From Tausonia pullulans (lineage: Eukaryota; Basidiomycota; Tremellomycetes; Cystofilobasidiales; Mrakiaceae): a stretch of 64,000 nt of DNA. Under the pieces are notes generated by a model. That model was not told the origin of the DNA and made no database searches. It saw only the letters and a list, made by a program, of their open reading frames with translations. Numbering within the stretch: the stretch's first letter is position 1; the number at the start of each line of letters is the position of its first letter. The stretch covers positions 868,001-932,000 of the forward strand of contig OX637632.1 of NCBI GenBank assembly GCA_951802195.1, read 5' to 3'. Positions 32,914-48,600 of the stretch are shown here, piece after piece. The translations under genes were made by a program, and so were the position numbers.

Positions 32914-34368
32914 ATGAACACCAGTGATTCCCCTCTGTCCTCACGGGAGTCTCTCTCGACCCCTCTAGGTGCTGCTCTTCTGCTGCCGTCGATGCTCCAA
33001 GACGAGGCAGCTCGCCAGACCAGCGCCTTCCACGCTGCCGCTGAAGACCGACCACAACCTTCGACACAGAACGAGAAGCAAGGCTCTTCCTCCCTTCTCG
33101 ATGCAAGCCACTGCCATCTCCTTAGCATGGGACCCAGTTTCGACAGTGTTCGTTGCTCAACAAGCCGGGAGCCGGTTTCGCACCTGAGGGTGATCGCCGC
33201 CCTTCCGGATCGTTCACGACTGGCCGCACCCCTTGCGACTTTTCCAACCACCTCGACGAGCCCAGTCGCCCCGCTCGGGGACGCTGTCGGCTTGCCCGCT
33301 TCCTCATTTAATCGGTCTTTAGTCTTCTCCTCCTTTGCCACGACATTTCTTCTCGACTCCGCCAGGTCCGTCGACGGGGACTGCGGCCAGGCCGCTCTCA
33401 TGACAATCGCTGGGCCGGCTACTTTATCTTACGACAACCATATTGCCCCTGCCGCCTTCAGCTCGCCCGTTCGCAACCCGCCGAAGAAGCGCTCGCGCAC
33501 AGTTGCGTCTTCACCACCTCTGGTCTCGATGCGGCAGAGCCAATCGACTTCGCCTATAAGTCTAGCGCCGGGGCGCAACCCCAGCCTACTCAAGCAGACG
33601 TCAACGACACGGTCATCGTCGTCCATAGTCGCCGTTGCTGCAGAAGAGACCTCCCCGGTTCTCCTTCCCTCCTTGGAAGAGGCTGCGAGGGCCCCGCTGT
33701 TCCCATCGCGCGCGTTTGGAGCCAATATTGGTGCGCAGGGTCGTTCGACGCGAAACAAGGCCAACCTCAGTCTTGACCTCAAGGCGCCCCACACGCGCGT
33801 CCCCTCCATCTCTTCAACGACTTCCTCCTCCGCGTCCTCCTCCTTTTCCGCCTTCTCGTCAGCGTCCTCGGCGGTCATCACGGACGAAAATGACTACGAC
33901 CTCTCGGCCCCCCTCATCACCCCGCTCGACAAGATCGCTTTCACGCCCGGCACGACTCCCCCTCCACATGAACCTACGGCCGCCCGTCGGTCCTTCCCTG
34001 CCTCCCCTCCCGCAGCCGTCTACCACGCCACGACCACGTACTCTAACCTTTACGCGTCCTCGTCGACCACCTCAGCTCGGAGGAACTCGCTCTCGCGCCA
34101 GGTTCTCGGCGCTCGCCGTCTTTCCATCGAACATTTCCACAACCAGCGGCCGCCTCAGATAGCCCAGTTCGCGCTGCCTTCGCCGGGACTTTATACCCCG
34201 GGGACGCGAGGCCGTGAGCGCATGGCGGCGCTCACGACAGGCGGTGGGTGGGGTGGGGAGGGAGGAGCGGCGGCACCACTCGACCAGGAGGGCGCGATGA
34301 TCGTCGTCGTCGACTGCGATGGGCCGCTCGAGTCGCCCTTCCGGGCAACGTTTGGGATGGGGTGCTGA
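32914..34368 (+). CDS. Hypothetical Ser/Pro/Ala-rich disordered protein, single exon
   Basis: An uninterrupted 484-codon frame from ATG (MNTSDSPLSSRESLSTPLGA) to TGA. No family recognised. The protein is mostly low complexity (Ser, Thr, Ala, Pro) with short ordered-looking pieces: AAFSSPVRNPPKKRSRT (basic, nuclear-localisation-like), ENDYDLSAPLITPLDKIAFT, and RRLSIEHFHNQRPPQIAQFA. Ser/Thr-Pro and RRxS sites are frequent, so regulation by CDK or PKA phosphorylation is plausible but unproven. The C-terminus MIVVVDCDGPLESPFRATFG looks conserved in style. It has no intron although its neighbours have up to 24 exons. The 5' end could lie upstream if an exon was missed. Confidence 0.65.
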   Translation: MNTSDSPLSSRESLSTPLGAALLLPSMLQDEAARQTSAFHAAAEDRPQPSTQNEKQGSSSLLDASHCHLLSMGPSFDSVRCSTSREPVSHLRVIAALPDRSRLAAPLATFPTTSTSPVAPLGDAVGLPASSFNRSLVFSSFATTFLLDSARSVDGDCGQAALMTIAGPATLSYDNHIAPAAFSSPVRNPPKKRSRTVASSPPLVSMRQSQSTSPISLAPGRNPSLLKQTSTTRSSSSIVAVAAEETSPVLLPSLEEAARAPLFPSRAFGANIGAQGRSTRNKANLSLDLKAPHTRVPSISSTTSSSASSSFSAFSSASSAVITDENDYDLSAPLITPLDKIAFTPGTTPPPHEPTAARRSFPASPPAAVYHATTTYSNLYASSSTTSARRNSLSRQVLGARRLSIEHFHNQRPPQIAQFALPSPGLYTPGTRGRERMAALTTGGGWGGEGGAAAPLDQEGAMIVVVDCDGPLESPFRATFGMGC

Positions 34369-34846
34369 TGACCTCTGGATATGTCCGTTTTTCCTAGCTT
34401 CGTTTGTTGCCTAGACGGAGCAGCTATTGATCGCTCGCATATTTCAAGCAACCTGTTTCTCTTCTTTGTTTCACGCCTCTCTCTTGGTGCTCTGACTTTT
34501 ATCTAGGCTTCTCCCTCTCCCATTATTATTGCTATCCCGCTCTCTTTCTATATGCTTCGTTTTTGGGTCCCTTCCAGTATACTCTCCGTCTATTATCTTA
34601 CGTCCCCATCATCCAGATGTTCGAAGTCTTTACCGATCAATACTCTCACACATGCGTTCGCTCATCCGTCAAAAGAATAAGGTCGTCATGTCATGGGAAG
34701 CACAAGCACATCGCGGGAGGGAGGAGAAAGGGGCGGACTAAAGATCACACTTAAGGAGGGAAGACGGAGATGAATGGAAACAAGGGGAGTTGGCCCACAC
34801 AAAGAGGAGAGAAAGAGAATCGGAAAGGACGTTGGAACTCAAGTAC
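34369..34846. other. Intergenic between convergent Ser-rich gene and SMC3
   Basis: 478 nt of shared 3' flank, AT-richer than surroundings. No gene seen. Confidence 0.55.
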
Positions 34847-40221
<5,375 letters not shown>

Positions 40222-40580
40222 GGTCGCGACAGGAGCCAACAACAGGCGCGGAGTCGGGGAAGAGTGAGTGGAGGTTGATTGACCGAAGGCCCGCCTCGCC
40301 CTCGTCGACGTGGAGCAGGACGAGGGGAAAGGCATGAACCGGCTCTAAGTCTAGCGGGCAGCAGCGCAGCCAGCAACCTCGATACCTCCTTTTTTCCAGT
40401 GTGACCAGCCGAGAAAAGAAAATAAAGAAGCATTAAAACCAAAAGGGTAATAGTCAGACAGGAAGGATCTGCAGGTATCTAGTGGATACAGACGAGGAGA
40501 GAATAATGATTCGGCCTACGAAAGAAGGTTCATGAGAGAGAAGGGAGCCAATGTCCAGGCAAAAGCTATGCTGCAAGAGC

Positions 40581-40621
<41 letters not shown>
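40222..40621. other. Intergenic: SMC3 upstream / chitin deacetylase B 3' flank
   Basis: 400 nt with no gene seen. Contains the (GA)n microsatellite next to the deacetylase stop codon, listed separately. Confidence 0.5.
40585..40618. repeat. (AG)17 microsatellite abutting a stop codon
   Basis: 34 nt of uninterrupted AG on the plus strand. On the coding (minus) strand it is a (CT)17 run starting three nucleotides after the TAG stop of chitin deacetylase B, so it is transcribed as the start of its 3' UTR. Confidence 0.9.
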
Positions 40622-42514
40622 CTAGATAAGAGAGAAGGAGAGGATCACTCCAAGAATGAGAGCGCCGAAGAAGCCGCCGACCCTATGAGCAGCAGAGGAC
40701 GTCGTCTGCGCCTGCGCGGCATTCCTGTTGGCTTCGCCACCGAGGACGCTTGAGGGTGTCGGAGAAGAGGACGGTGCCGAAGAGGATGGTGCCGAAGAGC
40801 TGGTGGTCTGGTTCGGTTGGTCGTGGTAGCTTGAGTTAGAGGCAATATTGACGCCAATCTGGACGGGCGAGTTGCCGTTTAGGGCGTTCTTGTACCAGGG
40901 CTGATGTCCGAAGGTGTCAGGCTAATTAGAAAATGTCAGTCTTCGTTCGAGGAGATGGGCACCATCCACGCGACGCACGATGTTGGCTATCTTCCAAGCC
41001 TGGGAGACGATCTTGGGATACGCCTCGATAAAGGCGTCGACACTACCAGAGCTGAGCTCATGCTCGAGGACCAGGAGGCCCGGCGTCTTGGGACCATATA
41101 TGCAGTCGTTTAAGATCCCTGAGACGGTCGAATAAGGAAGATTCTGATCGAGTTCCTGGAGAAGCAAAGCGATCAGGTCAGCCTATATCCTGTATCGAAG
41201 CCGATGTCGTGCTACCGCTGACCCAGTCCCGGCTGTCATGGTTCCAGAGGACTATTTGGAGGCCAAAAACATGCTTGATGATCGCCCGGACACGCTCATC
41301 GATATCGCCATATGGAGGGCGGATCCAGGCCGGGATACGACCCCCGGTCATGTCGGCGATGATGCGCATATTCCAGCCAATCTCGCTTACTACTTGCTGG
41401 TTGGTGAGGGTCGTGAGTTGGGCTGGATGGCGTCGGCGGAGGGTGCAAAGGTTAGCAAGGGAGTGAGCGAGACCGATTGGAGGCAAGGTACAACTCACGG
41501 TGGCTCCAGGTGTGAAGAGCAAAGTGCAGGCCTGAAATCTTGAGAGCGTCCTGGAAGACAGCAGTGTTGACGATGATGTTGCTTCCGATGTAGAAGTGAG
41601 CTATATGCGGTTAGTGAGTTTAGAACGTCAGCTCAATATGCGGGATCTTCACACAAGAGTTGGTCGATGACTACGAACTGGCCGAAATGTTTTTGGAATG
41701 CAAGAAGTCGTTCAGCCTAGCCCCGTCCGGCAAGGGTCCATCATCTGCCACAGAATTGCACAATTTAGAAATCAGCACCTCGAATACCTTCGTTCATTGC
41801 CCAGTCACGCCTCAACGTTGAACTTCAAGGCAAGCACCGCGCGGAGCGGAGTGCGCCTGAAACAGGAAACTTACCGAAGCTGATCCCCATCCATCCCTCA
41901 GGCGCGTCGAAAATGTCCTGTTCCGAATAGCAGCCGACTGAGCCAGCGCTGCACAGTCATACGTCAGCGGAAGTCCGTGCGCTACTCGAGCAAAGGCTTA
42001 CCAGATGGCCTTGCTCGAAGGATCATATGTGGCTGGGTCTTGAGTGAGAAGCAGGGGATAGCCGTTGAAAATCAGCGTGTGCGTACAGGTAAATGTCGTG
42101 TACCTCTCCAGATAGACATTGCTACGTACAGGTTGGATTGCCATTCTGAACGACAGCGACAGGGCATTCATCCGGGCTAGGGATGAGACCGGCGGCTTCG
42201 ACGGTGACGAGGGCGTCGAGCCACACCTGAGGGATCGTCGTGGGCGTAGAGTAGGGCGGAGGGTACTGCGCCGCCCACTCTGTACCAAGCATGAATATGT
42301 GGAGAAAATTCAGTCGTTGACAGCACAGAAAGCAAGAGAGTCAAGCATGAGCGAGCGTCCATGACGATCTACCTGAGGAGCCGATCGTGAGTGCACCGGT
42401 ATCGTGAGACTGGCGCTTAGGAAAGAGTGTGCGCACATCGATGAGAGGGCGAGCTGTTACAGATAGGGCGGGCAGGAGGGAGAGGAGGGCGAGGAGTGAT
42501 GGGAGGAGCGTCAT
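40622..42514 (-). CDS. Chitin deacetylase B (CE4), secreted, GPI-type
   Basis: Paralogue of the deacetylase at 25302-27617, same strand and about 13 kb away. Nine exons: 42373..42514, 42130..42279, 42002..42038, 41875..41948, 41679..41744, 41499..41600, 41223..41422, 40979..41155, 40622..40921; 415 aa. Signal peptide [20 protein letters not shown]. NodB motifs are complete: [34 protein letters not shown], then VLEHEL. The Ser/Pro-rich stalk ([18 protein letters not shown]) and hydrophobic end [16 protein letters not shown] fit GPI anchoring. Exons 3-5 have exactly the same lengths (37, 74, 66 nt) and phases as in the paralogue, showing common descent; the paralogue has additional introns further on. 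Likely acts on nascent or wall chitin at the cell surface. The exon choice at 41679 is set by the join KNISA|THFYIGSN. Confidence 0.93.
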
Positions 42515-43222
42515 GGCGGAGAAGAGAGGGAAGAAGAAGAGAGATCTTGATGGTGGCTGAGGATAGAGGAGAAGAGAGGCAGAGACAGATGAAGAAAGGC
42601 TCACGAAAGACGATGCGTTTAATTGCCCCTTCAGTGGACGCCGTCGTTACAGGCGGTGTAAGCCGTCCCCACGCGCACGCCCCTGCATCGAAGGATCCGG
42701 AGAAGCATTGAAAGTCCGACGCCACCCTCACTCCCGAGTTCGGCGCCTCCCTCACCCTTGGACCAACGCCCCTCCCTCGCTCGGCTCGGCCGCGCTTTCC
42801 GCCACCTTTGGGAAGCTAGGCTGGGTCTCGGCGCCGTCCATCAGTTCTGGCTCGAACGAAACGAAGTGGGAATCTAAATCTATCCTCCCTACAAACGTGC
42901 TTTTGCGTGTCTTCCCGTCCTCCCTTGTCTTGCTGAACCTCGGTCTCCGCCCACCCAGGGTTGTCTGTCACTCGTAGGATACCTCGGGAGCTCCGGACTC
43001 GTAACAGCTGCAATGCGAGTGGCAGGGGGTTTTGGATTGTAGTGGAGTGGAGGCAAGCTGCTCCGCCGCCTCTTCAGTACGCGGAGTCAGACACTCACTC
43101 CATACCTCCAATCCAAAATGCATGAACATTGCAACAAACCCCACACCTCCTTGTCCCTGGGTTGGGGAACTCAGAGATAGGTAACATGGACAAAAAATAG
43201 ATGAAGGACGACGTCTCCGGCC
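42515..43222. other. Intergenic: chitin deacetylase B promoter / FGH 3' flank
   Basis: 708 nt with no gene seen. It holds an inverted repeat at 43030-43118 (listed separately). Confidence 0.5.
43030..43118. repeat. Inverted repeat, 10-bp perfect arms with partial extension
   Basis: TTTTGGATTG at 43030-43039 is matched in reverse complement by CAATCCAAAA at 43109-43118. A second shared block (TGGAGTG near 43042-43050, CACTCCA near 43096-43102) pairs further inside. The centre is GC-rich. It lies about 100 nt downstream of the S-formylglutathione hydrolase stop codon (43223) on that gene's strand and could be a transcript-end hairpin or a relic of a small element. Confidence 0.5.
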
Positions 43223-44875
43223 TCAGGCCTGGAGGTACTTGGCGTGGAAGGCGATGTGCTCGTCAACGAACGTCGAGACCTGGGGAGTCACGGCATGTCA
43301 GCCAACAAGTAATTGCGCAACTCTTCAGAGAGCGAGCGTGAGCAAAATGTGAGCGACTCACAAAGTACATCGAGTGATCGTACCCGTCCTCAGCCTTAAT
43401 CTCTACCTCCCAGCCTTTTTCGCGAACGGCCTTATCAAAATTCTCCGGAAGGAGTTGGCCCTTCTTATAGAAATCGTCGCCCGTGCCGTACGTGATGAGG
43501 ATGTGTGGATCGACGATCTTCGACTTGGCGACGAGGAGTGTCGAGTCGTGCGAGGGTCCCTCTTCAGCGGGCGAGGCGAGATAGCCTTTGAAGCTGGGGG
43601 TCATTGAACAGGTTAAGTCTCAAGTCACGGTTGCTACGCTCGCACGACACTCACGCCTTCTCTCCCCCTGGAGGTAGATCCCGCCGGTGGCGGCGAGGCG
43701 TCAAGTAACACAAAGTTCAGCTGGTGGCGCTCGCAGGGTGAGCGCGAAGCATCAGGCAATGCTGAAGCCGAAACAACTCACAAGGGCACTTGGTCGGGTT
43801 ACTGGGCAGGATTCAACGCGAAAAGCTAATATTAACGAGAAAGTTGGACAAGTGTAGCGAGAGGAGAGAGGAGGGACGCACGCAATTGGGGCGAAAGCAG
43901 AAGCCGACTTGAAGGCGCCCTCAGTCTTGAGGTAGAGTGAGAGAGCCCCATGACCTCCCATCTGGAGCGAACGACGAGATCCGTCAGCGTCAAAGAAAAC
44001 CCATACAGCTTGAGAGAGACTCACAGAATGGCCAATGAGGGAGGCGTTCTGACAGAAATGTTGACCAGTTAGTACACGCGAGAGCAGTCGATCGGTCGTC
44101 GGGCAGGTCCGGATGACGCACCGAACGGTCCTGGACAAGTGAGAAAGTTCATCAGCACCATCCGAGCAGCCTCAGTTAGATTAGACAGCCAGCTCACAAT
44201 AGGAATCCCCTCTTGCTCAATTAGGCTTGGGATCTCATTGAGTATAAGGTCCTGCATCCGATAATGTTTCTTGAACTTGTCGCTCGTCGCATTAATGTAG
44301 AAGCCGGCGCCTGGGAGGATACTCTACGCTGCTTAGCGGCTGGCTGAGGAGAGAAGGCCCTCTGACTCCATAGATAGCTCAACTGACCAGTGCCAAAGTC
44401 CCAGTCATCGTCCTCGCCGTCGATGCCTGCACCTCGAGGGGAAGTGTCCGGGAAGACGAGCGCGAGACCGTGCTCAGCGGCGGCCTTGACGACGCCGGTC
44501 TTCCAAGGGCTGTATTGAAAGTAGAGCAGGCATTAAATTCTGTGAGACCTCAGCTGCGTGGTAGCCTTGAGACTCACGCAGTGTCCTCGGTGCAGGTGAG
44601 CCCGGCGAGCCAGTAGAGAACGGGGGCCTTGCTCGATGCCGAGGCTGAGGACGGGATGAAGACGTTGAATTGGGTGGACAGGCCCCCAAGGGACTTAGTC
44701 TGGGTTGGAAAAGCAAGCAATCAGCCTCGAAGCATTGCAGGATGAGGTGGGCGCATGGACGACAACGACGACACGTGTCGCGCACGTCAGAGAAGGGAGA
44801 ACACACCTCGGCGGCCTTGTATTTGGTGATCTGGCCACCGAAGGCCTTGTTGGTCTGAAGTTTCTCAAGAGCCAT
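43223..44875 (-). CDS. S-formylglutathione hydrolase (esterase D)
   Basis: Last step of glutathione-dependent formaldehyde detoxification: hydrolyses S-formylglutathione to formate and glutathione, in the cytosol. Eleven exons: 44807..44875, 44578..44699, 44388..44509, 44198..44310, 44122..44130, 44025..44048, 43882..43961, 43782..43801, 43655..43667, 43362..43593, 43223..43279; 286 aa, the usual family size. Motifs: [66 protein letters not shown] (nucleophile Ser), [27 protein letters not shown] (Asp) and DGYDHSMYF (His). The motif [19 protein letters not shown] needs a 9-nt exon (GACCGTTCG) between two introns; three more exons are 13, 20 and 24 nt. Start [20 protein letters not shown] matches esterase D N-termini. 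Confidence 0.95.
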
Positions 44876-45638
44876 TTTAAGGAGTTTTGAGTGAGTGATG
44901 ATGGGGATTTTGAGGGGAGAAGATGGTGGTTGTAGAGAAAATGATGACCCAGCGGAGGTGGAGGTTGCTCCTCTCGTGACTGGCGTATGAGAAGTACGCA
45001 TGGATCGGCTTTGAACAGGAGGCACGAGCTGTCGATTGGCTCAGACAGGAAGGACGCTTGACTACATAGTTGGTGAGTTGTCGGTGACCAGTGAGACGGG
45101 GATGAGTTAACGAAGAGGGGTGGCGAGACCGCATACCCGTGTTCCGCGATAACCTCGAATTATTGAGATTCACAATGCGTTCGTCCTTGGCTTGGGTCTG
45201 ACACACTCTCACATGTCATCAGTAACCTAGATCTGAGGCGAAGAAACAGCTGCCTCGGTTGACGTCGCAACTTGATCATGTGACTTTGACCTGTTTCCCC
45301 ACGGCAGGTGGCGGCGAGACATCGTCCGCTGGCTATTATAACTGCACGTTCTTTGCGACCCTCATGCTGTTCAATTAAAAATCAGATAACCACCCTCTCT
45401 CATACCCCTACCACGGTGAATAGGTGTTGGTTGGGCCTAGAGGTGAAGATAACGTCGCCCGCCGTCAGGAACATGTGCCACTTTCACGTGAATGGCCCTT
45501 GCACGCACGGCTGTCGAGCACGTAGCCGGCGGTCCAAGAGAAGCCCACCCGAGAGCATCCACCCTCGATCTTCTCCCTTCACCATCCATCATCCACCCAC
45601 CCCACCCTGCTCATGCCACTGCGCTCACATCTCTCCAT
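44876..45638. other. Divergent promoter region FGH / HSL-like lipase
   Basis: 763 nt between divergent start codons. No gene or clear site seen; the lipase side (45560-45640) is C-rich and pyrimidine-rich. Confidence 0.5.
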
Positions 45639-48600
45639 ATGATCGACCACCTCCTCGGCAAGCCCTCTTCAACGTGGAAGCGCACGCAGGTGTCAGTGGA
45701 GCCCAGCATCTGGGGCAGCGAAGGGGATCCACCGGCGCTGACCGGCTTCCCTCCCTCCCCCCTCGCCGTCTCTCTTCTACTCACCTCCCCTCTTCCTCCC
45801 CTCCTCCAGCTTCCTCGTTATCAGCTTCTGGCTTCTTCGGCTCGTCAAAGGCGACCGGAACGGGCCGAGGGTCTTCTGGATTCGCCGGGCCAATCGGTTA
45901 CTCAGTGGGTCGCCCGCCTGTCTCTCGTTCGACCGTCCGGCCATGTCTTCGCCCCACTTCCTTGTTGATGAGGAGGAAGGGGAAGGGCCACACACAGAGA
46001 GCTCCTTCTTCCTTGCTATCTGACGCCTTGCCGTCAGCGCTCCATGGCAACTCGCCGCTGTTGCTTTGCTTCCCAATCTCGAGCGAATGACGTGTATGAC
46101 GTGGGCTGACGGGTCGTGCCCGCATTGTTGCTCTATCAGGCCGGTTCAGCCCCTACCAGATCATCCTCACCTGCCTCACGGCTCTCTACGCCATTCGCCA
46201 CCTCGACTATATCCTCGGCCTCGGATGTGAGTGGGCGGGCTCGCGACCAGCGTCCTCCCGTTTCCTTCTCTCAACCCTTCCCGCTTGGGCACGTGAGCTG
46301 ACAGTGCGACCGGCTCGCTCACTCACTCGAAGCGCCGGAGCCTCTCGCCCGACTGGTGTGTCGTTGTCGCTCAGGACGGCCCGCTCCTTCGACCGCCAAC
46401 TGACTCACACACTGCGTTGTTTGATGCTGCCCCACCACAGTACTCTCGCTCCTACTATAGAGCAACCTGGATTGCGACCGCCCTCGATGCAGGCTTTGTT
46501 ACAGCCCGGCAGATGCGGCCAAAGTGGATTCGGGACATCTTCAGCGTCGTATGTCTTGCATTCTGCCTTTTCTCGATCATGTATCACCCTCACACCTTTT
46601 CAGGTTTTCTCGGGCTACTACGCCATCTACGCCAACGAAGCCGATGAAAAGGTGCTTACCTTACTTACACATTCATTCCGTCGTCCTCTGTACGCTGAAC
46701 TCTCTCTTCCTCGCCAGCTCCGCAAGTTCAGATCTGTCGCTACGGTCGAAATGCTCCGTACAACCTGGGAAAAGACATCCAATCCTTACGTGCGTCGTTT
46801 TTGGCTTTCCTCATACGGTCCCGTCAGCCCTAACGCCCTTTTTCCTCAGCTCCGCTTTTTTACAAGCCATCTCCGCCCGTCTCTCCCCATGGCCCGCAAG
46901 ATCTTCATCCCACGCCCCGCCTCGGTCGCCTCGCAGAAACTGCCCCCCATTTCGGCGATGCTTTTCTTCGACGGCACTGAGGCTGAGCTTGCGAAGGCGA
47001 CCGACCTCATCCTCGACTTTCCTGGCGGCGGCTTCATTTGTATGGGGCCAGAGCACCACGAGGAGCGCCTGCGCCGCTGGGCACGCAAGATGGGCCGCGA
47101 TCTTCACCGGCCTGACGGAAGGAAGCGAGTCGTTGTCAGTGTTGACTACGGGAAGTCGCCAGAGTGTGGGTTTCTCGCTCCATCAACGCGCTCGCTCTGT
47201 TCCGCCTTGTGGCTGACTACACCACCTAGATCCCTATCCTTGGGCCATCACCGAGGGATTCCACGCGTATCTCACCCTTACGGAGAGCAAGGGACGTATC
47301 CTCGGCATGAACAGCGGGCAGCTCAACGTCCTTCTCACAGGCGACTCAGCGTAAACACATCTCCGCACTTGCCATCGACTGACTCTGACTGACTTACAAT
47401 TGCCTTCCTAGCGGTGGAAACGTCGTCGCGACCGTCATGCTCCAGATCCTCGAGCACCCGACCTACATCCCCCGCCCGGTCGCTCTCATTTTCGCCTACG
47501 GTGCCCTGGACTTTAACTTTACCTGTGAGTTGACTTTCTGGGCAGAAATGAGCATTAGGGATTGACATGGCTTTTCAATTAGCTTGGATGTCACCTTCCA
47601 ATCTCCGGACCCTTCGCTCGGAGCAGTCTTCGTTGCACATCCCTGGCATCGAGGAGATGGCTCGGGGAAAGGACCATCTCGTAAGAGAGACATATCTTCT
47701 CAAGCACAGGGCAGAAGAGCTAATACACATACACGCCAAAGTCGCATCGCTCACCTTTGGCTGTCGTCAATGATGTCACTGACAGGCGCAAGCTAAAGCG
47801 TCAGATGAGCTGGACTGACTCGTAAGTCCCTAGTTGCCATCCCATTTCAGCAGACCGCAACTTAGTCACTTATCTTCCCATCCTAGACTCTCTTCCAAGC
47901 TCTCCAATCTGTCCGGCCCGAGTTCCCCTGTCAACGCAATTCGCCCTCCTTCCCCTGGCCCCCGCCACGTCCGCCTCCGCTCTCACACTGGCCCAAGTGA
48001 CGAAATCTACCGCATGACGCAGGAATCAATGCAGGCTCTCTCCGATGACCTCATCCAGGCCCATGATGATGAGGATGCCGACTCCCCGGAGGACTACTTC
48101 AACGCTAATGACAGCGACGAGTTTTTCTCGGGCGACGACGAGGACAAGCCTCTCGAGCTGAGGATCAGGACACCGGGAGGGAGGTACAAAGGAAGCTTGC
48201 TGCTTGGAGATGGGGAGGGGCAGAAGGGGGAGGATAGGCAGGAGGAGGAGGAGGATGAGTTCGAGGCAACGCAGCTCAAACTTGGGGAACAGGCTGCGAA
48301 GGCGCATAGGGCTGTGAGGAGGGCCGCGAAGGGTAGGGCGGCGCCTATTGGAACACGCTTGACGATGGTGATTTCTGGTCGAAATCTTGGGGTCAGGAGT
48401 AGTGGTCTATCGCTACTGCTGCTGACGGATGAATGGGCACAACAGACTTCGAGGTCGGGCTTCTTTCAAGATCGGATTATCTCTCCATCGATGGTTAGTT
48501 CGAACCCTTACTGCCCTTCTGGGGTCCGCTCGCTGAACTGACGCTCAACTTGATCCAGATGCGAGCAATGGTTCATCTCTACTTCAACCCTTCCTTAACG

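Noticed and set aside
48493-48510. GTTCGAACC B-box-like sequence
   Set aside because: It sits at the start of a lipase intron directly after coding sequence; no tRNA cloverleaf can be drawn.
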